Assembly (NCBI GenBank): GCA_944386375.1
Contig: CALXAW010000065.1
Span: 1-7,565, forward strand
Direction: 5' to 3'
From: an uncultured Clostridia bacterium
GTDB taxonomy: Bacteria > Bacillota > Clostridia > TANB77 > CAG-508
DNA: 7,565 nucleotides
Shown here: positions 1 to 3,831 of the stretch, piece after piece
Numbering within the stretch: position 1 is the stretch's first letter
Layout: every line of letters starts with the position of its first letter
Program-made: the position numbers and the translations under genes
Notes under the pieces: generated by a model
The model's input: only the letters and a program-made list of their open reading frames with translations
Databases searched by the model: none
What the model was told of the DNA's origin: nothing

Positions 1-415
1 ATAAAACTTCTGTATATTCTATATTTATAAAATTCCCATTCTCATCACTTGTTATTTTAAAGCACGGCGTTTCAACAATTCCTATAATATTATCAAAATC
101 GCCTTTAAAACACAATGTACTTACGCAAGTATATCCTTCAAACTCAACACCTTCGTTTATCATACTAGCAACATACAAATTATCTACATCCATATCTAAA
201 TCCATTTCTACAAATAAGTCTGTATTTCGTAACTCTTCTTCTATTTTTCCTTGCAATTCTTCACTATTTATTGCACTTAATTTTTGTTCTACATCTTTTA
301 TCTTTACATTAGTTATTACTATGTTTGCTATAAATATTCCTACTCCTATTATTATTGCTATTATTACTATTGCTATTATTATATTTACAGTTTTCCTTTT
401 TATATTAATCAACAA
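1..415 (-). CDS. Membrane-anchored protein of unknown function (3' end beyond window)
   Basis: Seen: an open frame of 138 codons runs off the left edge, so the C-terminus is missing. No ATG is available at the 5' end. Two consecutive TTG codons (415-413 and 412-410) follow AAAGGGGG, and the first lies 8 bases after it, so it is preferred. The frame overlaps the stop of the upstream gene by about 10 bases, which suggests translational coupling. The product has a short basic N-terminus (INIKRKT), one long Ile-rich membrane segment at about residues 9-33, then a soluble region with an acidic stretch (EMDLDMDVD) and three cysteines. Inferred topology is an N-terminal anchor with most of the chain outside the cell. 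It is the third gene of the SHOCT membrane operon, so it probably works with those two proteins. I do not recognise the family. Coding is well supported by the frame, the RBS and the stop overlap. Confidence 0.75.
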   Translation of the reverse strand, partial: MLINIKRKTVNIIIAIVIIAIIIGVGIFIANIVITNVKIKDVEQKLSAINSEELQGKIEEELRNTDLFVEMDLDMDVDNLYVASMINEGVEFEGYTCVSTLCFKGDFDNIIGIVETPCFKITSDENGNFINIEYTEVL

Positions 416-887
416 TTTTTATTCCCCCTTTTTCTTTTATTTTTAACATTATTCCTAAAACTAAAAATATTCCTGCAAGTCCACTAAATACAAAACGGCT
501 ATTATATATCATTTCTTCCTTTTTAAATTCCTTATTGTACTCTTCTTCAATTTTTTTAAGTTCTCTTTCGTATTCTATTTTAGTATATTCTCCATTATCA
601 TATCTCACTTTTAACATACTTTTATTTTTTTCAAACTCTAAATTATCACTTAAATCTACTTTATCATACGGCATATATAAAACTATTGCTACTATAATTC
701 CTATAACACAAATTATAGCTAATATAAAAAATATCTTTGCTAATCTTTTTTTATACTTCTTACCTTTTTTAATTTTCACATCATCTTTGCTTAAAATTTT
801 TTGTTTTTCTAATTCAAATTCTGCATTATTTAATGTTCCATTTTCTTTTAGTTTTTGTAATCTCTCTAATTCTTCATATTTTTCCAT
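405..887 (-). CDS. SHOCT-domain membrane protein with two SHOCT-like motifs
   Basis: A 160-residue protein. ATG at 887 lies 9 bases after AAAGGAG, which itself overlaps the stop of the upstream gene. Residues about 6-33 (ELERLQKLKENGTLNNAEFE and following) fit the SHOCT pattern: a helix, a turn with Gly plus a hydrophobic residue, then a second helix starting xxEFExxKxxIL. A basic stretch leads into a membrane segment at about 49-71. A second motif at about 88-116 (LKVRYDNGEYTKIEYERELK) has the same helix-G-x-hydrophobic-x-x-x-E-Y-E spacing and looks like a degenerate second SHOCT copy. A second membrane segment covers about 131-150. SHOCT is a small domain often found at the ends of membrane or secreted proteins and thought to mediate oligomerisation; its exact role is not established. 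It is the middle gene of a three-gene operon. The SHOCT call is good; the function is unknown. Confidence 0.85.
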   Translation of the reverse strand: MEKYEELERLQKLKENGTLNNAEFELEKQKILSKDDVKIKKGKKYKKRLAKIFFILAIICVIGIIVAIVLYMPYDKVDLSDNLEFEKNKSMLKVRYDNGEYTKIEYERELKKIEEEYNKEFKKEEMIYNSRFVFSGLAGIFLVLGIMLKIKEKGGIKIVD

Positions 888-901
888 AAATGCTTACTCC
901 T

Positions 902-1273
902 TTAATAATAATATAATGTGCTTGTCATTAAAACTCCTAAAAAACTATTAATCAATGTTACAATTAAAAATACAATTGATAATATTAGCCCTGCTATTGC
1001 TTTATTTTTATTTTTTGTATTCATACCTAATGCACTAAATATTATACCTAATATAGTTACCGGCACACCTATTATCGGCAAAAACCAAGCAATAATTCCA
1101 ACTAATCCTAATATAAAACCTACTATTGCTTTTGTTTCTTTTTTATCTGTTGTTGTTTCTCTTTGTAAATCGTTATTAAGTAATTTTTGTTTTTCTATTT
1201 CAAATTCCGTTTCCGTTATTGCTCCTGCATCTTTCAGTTGTTTTATTTTCTCTAAATCTTCTACTACTCCCAA
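902..1273 (-). CDS. SHOCT-DUF4190 membrane protein
   Basis: A 123-residue protein, first gene of the operon. The frame opens at a GTG (1282) that overlaps the ribosome binding site AAGGGGG. The TTG at 1273 lies 8 bases after that site and is the more likely start. Residues about 6-33 (DLEKIKQLKDAGAITETEFE and following) are a clear SHOCT domain with the conserved G-A-I-T-x-x-E-F turn. After a charged linker, residues about 49-105 match the DUF4190 pattern: two glycine-rich membrane segments, the first beginning AIVGFILGLVG and the second AIAGLILSIV, joined by a hydrophobic and then polar loop (LGMNTKNKNK). A last hydrophobic stretch follows to the C-terminus. SHOCT joined to DUF4190 is a known arrangement in clostridia, with no assigned function. 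A sigma-A type promoter lies at 1350-1322. The gene is divergent from the HTH regulator. Confidence 0.85.
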   Translation of the reverse strand: MGVVEDLEKIKQLKDAGAITETEFEIEKQKLLNNDLQRETTTDKKETKAIVGFILGLVGIIAWFLPIIGVPVTILGIIFSALGMNTKNKNKAIAGLILSIVFLIVTLINSFLGVLMTSTLYYY

Positions 1274-1321
1274 TATAAACACCCCCTTATTTTACTAAAA
1301 AATATAAAATTATCCATTTTC

Positions 1322-1350
1322 ATAATAACACTATTTTTTATTTTTGTCTA
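1322..1350 (-). promoter_or_regulatory. Sigma-A promoter of the SHOCT operon
   Basis: On the minus strand TAGACA (1350-1345), a 17-base spacer and TATTAT (1327-1322), with TGT directly before the -10, making an extended -10. It lies about 50 bases upstream of the TTG start at 1273. The -35 box is back to back with that of the divergent HTH gene. Confidence 0.65.
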
Positions 1351-1362
1351 CTGTTTTTGTCA
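1341..1362. promoter_or_regulatory. Candidate operator between the divergent promoters
   Basis: The octamer TTTTTGTC occurs twice on the plus strand (1341-1348 and 1354-1361), 13 bases apart, covering both -35 boxes. AATAAC at 1324-1329 is repeated in inverted form as GTTATT at 1363-1368. The placement fits a site where a small Cro/CI-type protein, probably the one encoded at 1444, could block both promoters. This role is inferred from position and repeats only. Confidence 0.35.
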
Positions 1363-1385
1363 GTTATTCTTTTATAAGTTATATT
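1357..1385 (+). promoter_or_regulatory. Sigma-A promoter of the HTH regulator gene
   Basis: TTGTCA (1357-1362), a 17-base spacer and TATATT (1380-1385): five of six matches in each box at ideal spacing. Expected start of transcription is about 1392, giving a leader of about 50 bases. Confidence 0.6.
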
Positions 1386-1443
1386 TCATTAAATAATCTT
1401 ATAAAATATAGTAAAAATTAGCATATAGGAGGGGTTTTTAAGT

Positions 1444-1668
1444 ATGTATGAATTAAATATATTAGCAATATTAAAAAAACAAAATAAATCAAAATACTGG
1501 CTCTTTAATCAGTTAAATAATATAAAACCAATTTCATATACAAATTTCAATAATATCGTTTGTAATAAAACTAAATCAATTAAATATAGTACACTAACAA
1601 ATTTATGCAATATTTTAAACTGCACTCCAAATGATTTATTTACCAAAACAAATAACAACACAAAATAG
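1444..1668 (+). CDS. Small Cro/CI-type (XRE) HTH transcriptional regulator
   Basis: A 74-residue protein, the only plus-strand gene. ATG at 1444 lies 9 bases after AGGAGGGG. The chain is almost entirely one DNA-binding domain: an N-terminal helix (LNILAILKKQNKSKYWL), the HTH region at about residues 16-43, then a helix rich in conserved features (YSTLTNLCNILNCTPNDLF). The ending L-x-x-L-C-x-x-L-x-C-x-P-x-D-L-F is the hallmark of the small HTH_26/YozG-like subgroup of Cro/CI regulators. No effector domain is present. It is divergent from the SHOCT operon with overlapping promoter regions, so autoregulation and control of that operon are likely (inference). Its 3' end forms part of a terminator hairpin shared with the convergent gene ending at 1707. 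Confidence 0.85.
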   Translation: MYELNILAILKKQNKSKYWLFNQLNNIKPISYTNFNNIVCNKTKSIKYSTLTNLCNILNCTPNDLFTKTNNNTK

Positions 1669-1698
1669 TTTTTATACTTTTTGTGTTGTTGTACTTTT
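1654..1698. terminator. Intrinsic terminator between convergent genes, probably bidirectional
   Basis: AACAACACAAAA (1654-1665) pairs perfectly with TTTTGTGTTGTT (1679-1690): a 12 bp stem with a 13-base loop. The left arm overlaps the last codons of the HTH gene and the loop holds its stop. A short T-run (1695-1698) follows on the plus strand and a looser T-rich stretch follows on the minus strand. It lies 16 bases beyond the stop of the minus-strand gene at 1707, so it can serve both genes. The stem is AT-rich, so strength is uncertain. Confidence 0.6.
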
Positions 1699-1706
1699 AT
1701 GTTCAA

Positions 1707-1982
1707 TTATTTTATGCTTTCCATTATTAATCTAACACCCAAATTAAATGCAAATACAAATATTCTTTTATCTCTCTCGCTATTTGCTTGTGTTCTTAAT
1801 TCGTCTATTTTTTCAAATGCTTTCTTTTCTTCTTCTGTTAATTTGTTAAAAAACTGTTCTTCTTTTTTTAGTATGTCTTTCATAAATTTATTATCTGCTT
1901 CTGCTCTTTCGTATAGTTCTTCTCCATACTTATAATATAATTCAACTATTGTTTCTTTATCTGCTAAATTTTTTAATTCCAT
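1707..1982 (-). CDS. DUF6809-like small protein
   Basis: A 91-residue charged, mainly helical protein. ATG at 1982 lies 6 bases after AGGAGAGG. It starts with a hydrophobic/acidic helix (ETIVELYYKYGEELYERAEA), continues with a long charged helical region containing LTEEEKKAFEKIDEL, and ends in FVFAFNLGVRLIMESI. The pattern L..LYYG..., 'LteEe...f.kl.e' and a final 'F..GF.LG.rl..E' helix matches what I recall of DUF6809, a family of unknown function common in clostridial accessory DNA; this assignment is from memory of the pattern. It is the last gene of a three-gene set, 75 bases after the one upstream. A perfect TATAAT (2016-2011) lies in that gap, but without a good -35 box, so a separate promoter is doubtful. 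Confidence 0.75.
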   Translation of the reverse strand: MELKNLADKETIVELYYKYGEELYERAEADNKFMKDILKKEEQFFNKLTEEEKKAFEKIDELRTQANSERDKRIFVFAFNLGVRLIMESIK

Positions 1983-2057
1983 ATTCTACCTCTCCTGTTC
2001 TTTTTTTTACATTATATTCCCTTTCAAAGTAAAATACGAGCCTTTTTTAACAATTTT

Positions 2058-2312
2058 TTAAACTTCTTGCAATATCTTTAATATTTCTCTTAAAATGCTT
2101 GTACATTTCATTTGCTTTGTTGCTATATCATTTGCTACTGCATTTGTTACTTGTTTTGTATAATGCATTTCTTTGTAAAATTTTTTATATACTACATACA
2201 ATTCATTAAAACTGCTTTTTAATACTTCACAATTATTTATATTTACTATTTCATCTTTTGTCATTTCTTCTTCCTCTGTTAATCTTATTAACTCTCTTTC
2301 AAAAAAAGTCAT
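2058..2312 (-). CDS. Hypothetical protein, 84 aa
   Basis: Not recognised. ATG at 2312 lies 6 bases after a strong GGAGAGGG, and the frame is closed by TAA. The protein is hydrophilic and predicted helical: an acidic N-terminal third (RLTEEEEMTKDEIVNINN), a central aromatic stretch (ELYVVYKKFYKEMHY), and a C-terminal helix (ILREILKILQEV). It has two cysteines and no membrane segment or signal peptide. It sits 18 bases after the 69-residue gene and shares its RBS style, so the two are probably co-transcribed. Its size and context resemble small accessory genes of clostridial islands or prophages, but no phage gene is in view. Confidence 0.7.
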   Translation of the reverse strand: MTFFERELIRLTEEEEMTKDEIVNINNCEVLKSSFNELYVVYKKFYKEMHYTKQVTNAVANDIATKQMKCTSILREILKILQEV

Positions 2313-2330
2313 TACTTACCCTCTCCTTTA

Positions 2331-2540
2331 TCAATTTAATTTTATTATGCTATCAATTTTTCTTAATGTTCTTTCTACTTTTACTAATAATGTATTTATA
2401 AAATCGTAATCCTCATAACTAACAAGTTCTTTATTATCTGTTAAACGTATTATATCTTGTATTAATATTTGTATGCTATACATTACACCTATTATATCGC
2501 TACCTTGTATCGTTTCTTTTATTTCGTATACTTTTATCAA
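2331..2540 (-). CDS. Hypothetical protein, 69 aa
   Basis: Not recognised. The frame starts with TTG at 2540, 8 bases after GAGAGGG; the nearest in-frame ATG would remove the first third. The product is a helical, soluble-looking peptide (SIQILIQDIIRLTDNKEL and TLLVKVERTLRKIDSIIKLN are amphipathic), without membrane segments or cysteines. It is the first gene of the small three-gene set and has a candidate promoter at 2626-2598. The good RBS, the start spacing and the tight linkage to the next gene support coding; the non-ATG start and small size leave some doubt. Confidence 0.6.
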   Translation of the reverse strand: MIKVYEIKETIQGSDIIGVMYSIQILIQDIIRLTDNKELVSYEDYDFINTLLVKVERTLRKIDSIIKLN

Positions 2541-2597
2541 AATTTATACCCTCTCTATTTTATTTTTACAATAATATTTTACTATTTGCTCTACATA

Positions 2598-2626
2598 ATT
2601 TTATTATTCTTGTTATATTTTCACAA
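2598..2626 (-). promoter_or_regulatory. Candidate promoter of the three-gene small-protein operon
   Basis: On the minus strand TTGTGA (2626-2621), a 17-base spacer and TAAAAT (2603-2598), four and five of six consensus matches. It lies about 60 bases upstream of the TTG start at 2540. In DNA this AT-rich such matches occur by chance, so confidence is moderate. Confidence 0.45.
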
Positions 2627-2666
2627 ATTCCACATTTGTAGTTGTTATTTATAAATATTAATTAAT

Positions 2667-2691
2667 GTAACTTACATATAAAGCAAGTTAC
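2667..2691 (-). repeat. Inverted repeat upstream of the small-gene operon
   Basis: GTAACTTGC and GTAAGTTAC (minus strand, 2691-2683 and 2675-2667) form a 9 bp stem with one G-U pair and a 7-base loop. On the plus strand the same position is an A-C mismatch, so a minus-strand RNA folds better. It lies about 40 bases upstream of the -35 box of the candidate promoter; an operator or a weak hairpin are both possible. Confidence 0.4.
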
Positions 2692-2750
2692 AGTATTTTA
2701 ATTTTTTAAATTCCATCCACAATTTATCCGCTTCTTAAATCACTTTTATT

Positions 2751-2776
2751 GTATTTAAATGTATTTATTCGTATTT
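2751..2776. repeat. Three GTATTT direct repeats with 10 bp period
   Basis: GTATTT starts at 2751, 2761 and 2771, each followed by a different AT-rich tetramer, so the repeats fall on one face of the helix. This could be a protein-binding array or a chance pattern in AT-rich DNA. Confidence 0.4.
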
Positions 2777-2806
2777 TTATTATTTCTTTAAAAACTGTTT
2801 TTTTGC

Positions 2807-2847
2807 AAAAAAATAGTATAAAGCCATCTAAAAACTTTATACTATTT
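2807..2847 (-). terminator. Intrinsic terminator of the tRNA-Ser locus
   Basis: On the minus strand AAATAGTATAAAG (2847-2835) pairs over 13 bp with CTTTATACTATTT (2823-2811) around an 11-base loop, and is followed by a run of seven T (2813-2807). It begins one base after the encoded CCA of tRNA-Ser(GCU), so it ends the tRNA transcript. Confidence 0.85.
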
Positions 2848-2848
2848 C

Positions 2849-2938
2849 TGGCGTAGGTGAGAGGGTTCGAACCTCCGCGCCCCTTACGGGACCTAGTAGT
2901 TTAGCAAACTACCCCCTTCACCACTTGGGTACACCTAC
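2849..2938 (-). tRNA. tRNA-Ser (anticodon GCU)
   Basis: A 90-base class II tRNA gene. The acceptor stem GTAGGTG pairs fully with CACCTAC, followed by discriminator G and an encoded CCA (2851-2849). The D region begins TACCCAAGTGG. The anticodon stem GTAGT/ACTAC is fully paired around the loop TTGCTAA, anticodon GCT, for the Ser codons AGC and AGU. A long variable arm is present (GTCCCGTAAGGGG pairs as CCC/GGG), as expected for serine tRNAs. The T arm carries GGTTCGAACC. The acceptor stem is less typical than the GGAG-type start of the neighbouring tRNA-Ser(UGA) and of the broken copy upstream. It is last in the serine tRNA locus and directly followed by the terminator. Confidence 0.95.
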
Positions 2939-2990
2939 ATATAATTTTTAATTATTTTTTGTTTGTTTTTGCTTTTTATATTATGTTCAC

Positions 2991-3037
2991 CCTAACAGTT
3001 TAGCAAACAGTCCCCTTCACCACTTGGGTACTACTCC
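2991..3037 (-). pseudogene. 5' half of a second tRNA-Ser(GCU) gene, 3' half missing
   Basis: On the minus strand it starts GGAGTAG (3037-3031), continues with 19 bases identical to the D region of the intact tRNA-Ser(GCU), and has the same anticodon loop TTGCTAA flanked by ACTGT and ACTGT. These arms pair except for a central T-T mismatch. The sequence stops resembling a tRNA after TAGG, at the start of the variable arm. No T arm, no CTACTCC partner for the acceptor stem and no CCA follow. It lies between two intact serine tRNA genes and is likely transcribed with them. It cannot make a normal tRNA and reads as a decayed or truncated gene. Confidence 0.8.
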
Positions 3038-3074
3038 GTGTGTTGGTTATAATAAATATATAAATATATAAAAA

Positions 3075-3165
<91 letters not shown>

Positions 3166-3185
3166 ACGTTCTTACGACATTATTT

Positions 3186-3215
3186 ATATTAACATATAAA
3201 ACTATGCTTTGTCAA
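3186..3215 (-). promoter_or_regulatory. Promoter of the tRNA-Ser locus
   Basis: On the minus strand TTGACA (3215-3210), an 18-base spacer and TAATAT (3191-3186) with TGT directly before it (extended -10). Predicted transcription start is about 3179, some 14 bases before the mature 5' end of tRNA-Ser(UGA). Confidence 0.8.
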
Positions 3216-3225
3216 TAGCTTTGCT

Positions 3226-3251
3226 TAAAAAAATATTCTCCTATTTTTTTA
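3226..3251. repeat. AT-only inverted repeat upstream of the tRNA promoter
   Basis: TAAAAAAATA (3226-3235) pairs with TATTTTTTTA (3242-3251) around the loop TTCTCC. The stem has no G-C pair, so it is weak in RNA. Each strand presents a T-run in its second arm. It may add to termination after the hairpin block, but is not a convincing terminator alone. Confidence 0.35.
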
Positions 3252-3262
3252 CAATTTATATA

Positions 3263-3289
3263 TATAGCTACCTAAAATAGGTAGCTATA
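3263..3289. repeat. Perfect hairpin A of the triple-hairpin block
   Basis: TATAGCTACCTA (3263-3274) and TAGGTAGCTATA (3278-3289) form a perfect 12 bp stem with a 3-base loop. There is no T-run directly after it on either strand, so it is not a standard intrinsic terminator. It is separated from hairpin B by one base. Confidence 0.75.
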
Positions 3290-3290
3290 A

Positions 3291-3341
3291 TCAGACTGTT
3301 GACAAACCCCAGAAAAATTCTGGGGTTTGCCAACAGTCTGA
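3291..3341 (-). repeat. Long hairpin B of the triple-hairpin block
   Basis: TCAGACTGTTG at one end pairs with CAACAGTCTGA at the other (11 bp). After one odd position, CAAACCCCAGAA pairs with TTCTGGGGTTTG (12 bp) around a 3-base loop. The odd position is A opposite C on the plus strand, but G opposite U in a minus-strand RNA. The minus-strand transcript therefore folds into an unbroken 24 bp stem. The CCCCAG/CTGGGG core makes it by far the most stable hairpin in the window. No T-run follows. It lies about 40 bases after the stop of the small membrane protein gene. Confidence 0.8.
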
Positions 3342-3370
3342 CATCTCAACAAAATAAATTTGTTGAGGTG
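3342..3370. repeat. Hairpin C of the triple-hairpin block
   Basis: CTCAACAAA (3345-3353) pairs with TTTGTTGAG (3359-3367) around a 5-base loop. The stem extends to 12 bp (3342-3370) with one U-G pair on the plus strand, where the minus strand has a mismatch. It abuts hairpin B and starts 13 bases beyond the stop of the gene ending at 3384. Confidence 0.65.
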
Positions 3371-3383
3371 GAAATGATAATGT

Positions 3384-3692
3384 TTAATCAAATATTTTTT
3401 TAACCTTTTTCCATATAAAATATCCTACGATAACACAACAAAGAATATGCCATATTGCTAAACCTACACGTGGTCCTCCAAAAAATTCTACTGTTAAAAA
3501 AGTGCTTAATATAGGAATTTTAAATGATGTAATTGTCACAGCAGACAAAAAACATATAATTGATCCTAATCCTATTGATGCAGAAATGTATAAAAATATA
3601 GAGCCTATAATAAGTACTACCATTAATACATTACTTGCACCATTTGCCACTTTTTCTTTTACAGAAGTTTTACTTTTTTCGTTGTTCCGCAT
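3384..3692 (-). CDS. Small membrane protein of unknown function
   Basis: A 102-residue protein. The frame is open further upstream, but ATG at 3692 lies 8 bases after a perfect AAGGAGG, so it is chosen. The N-terminal 18 residues are charged (MRNNEKSKTSVKEK). Then come hydrophobic segments at about 19-37 (SNVLMVVLIIGSIFLYISAS), 41-57, and 75-93 (GLAIWHILCCVIVGYFIW), with a short loop containing FFGGPR between the second and third, and a lysine-rich end (KKVKKIFD). This suggests two or three membrane helices. I do not recognise a family. It has its own perfect-consensus promoter, so it is transcribed separately from the parAB operon. The triple-hairpin block lies directly after its stop. Confidence 0.8.
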   Translation of the reverse strand: MRNNEKSKTSVKEKVANGASNVLMVVLIIGSIFLYISASIGLGSIICFLSAVTITSFKIPILSTFLTVEFFGGPRVGLAIWHILCCVIVGYFIWKKVKKIFD

Positions 3693-3760
3693 TGTTGTTT
3701 CCTCCTTATGTATTAAAAACATCATCATTTCAATGTGCATTACACTTTGGTAATAATTTA

Positions 3761-3789
3761 ATTATAATATATTTTCCTAATTATGTCAA
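3761..3789 (-). promoter_or_regulatory. Perfect-consensus sigma-A promoter
   Basis: On the minus strand TTGACA (3789-3784), exactly 17 bases, then TATAAT (3766-3761). All 12 box positions match consensus. It lies 43 bases downstream of the DnaB-like gene and about 70 bases upstream of the ATG at 3692. No operator-like repeat stands out beside it. Confidence 0.85.
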
Positions 3790-3831
3790 TTTGTTTTTGT
3801 CTGCATTCGCTAGGGATTTGCACTGTTTTTA

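Larger units (their letters stand above)
2541..2848. other. Gene-free AT-rich stretch between tRNA-Ser(GCU) and the small-gene operon
   Basis: No coding frame with a ribosome binding site was found on either strand. From right to left it holds the tRNA terminator, three GTATTT repeats spaced exactly 10 bases apart, an imperfect palindrome at 2667-2691 and a promoter for the small-gene operon. Confidence 0.6.

Noticed and set aside
284..951. Plus-strand open frames over the SHOCT operon
   Set aside because: They are antisense shadows rich in Tyr, Ser, Phe and Leu, without ribosome binding sites. The minus-strand frames have RBSs, recognised domains and operon spacing.
1509..1706. Minus-strand open frame opposite the HTH gene
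   Set aside because: No RBS, no recognisable domain, and the plus-strand HTH gene has a good RBS, promoter and family signature.
1984..2039. Separate promoter for the DUF6809-like gene
   Set aside because: A perfect TATAAT at 2016-2011 has no acceptable -35 box at 16-18 bases and no extended -10.
2711..2731. DnaA boxes and an origin of replication in the gene-free stretch
   Set aside because: CATCCACA and TTATCCGC partly resemble TTATCCACA, but no full box or cluster is present, and only two imperfect matches in AT-rich DNA are not enough to call oriC.
2991..3037. A third functional tRNA
   Set aside because: It lacks the variable arm, T arm and acceptor 3' strand, and its anticodon stem has a T-T mismatch.
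3263..3341. Standard intrinsic terminators at hairpins A and B
   Set aside because: Both stems are strong, but neither is followed directly by a T-run on either strand. They are listed as repeats instead.
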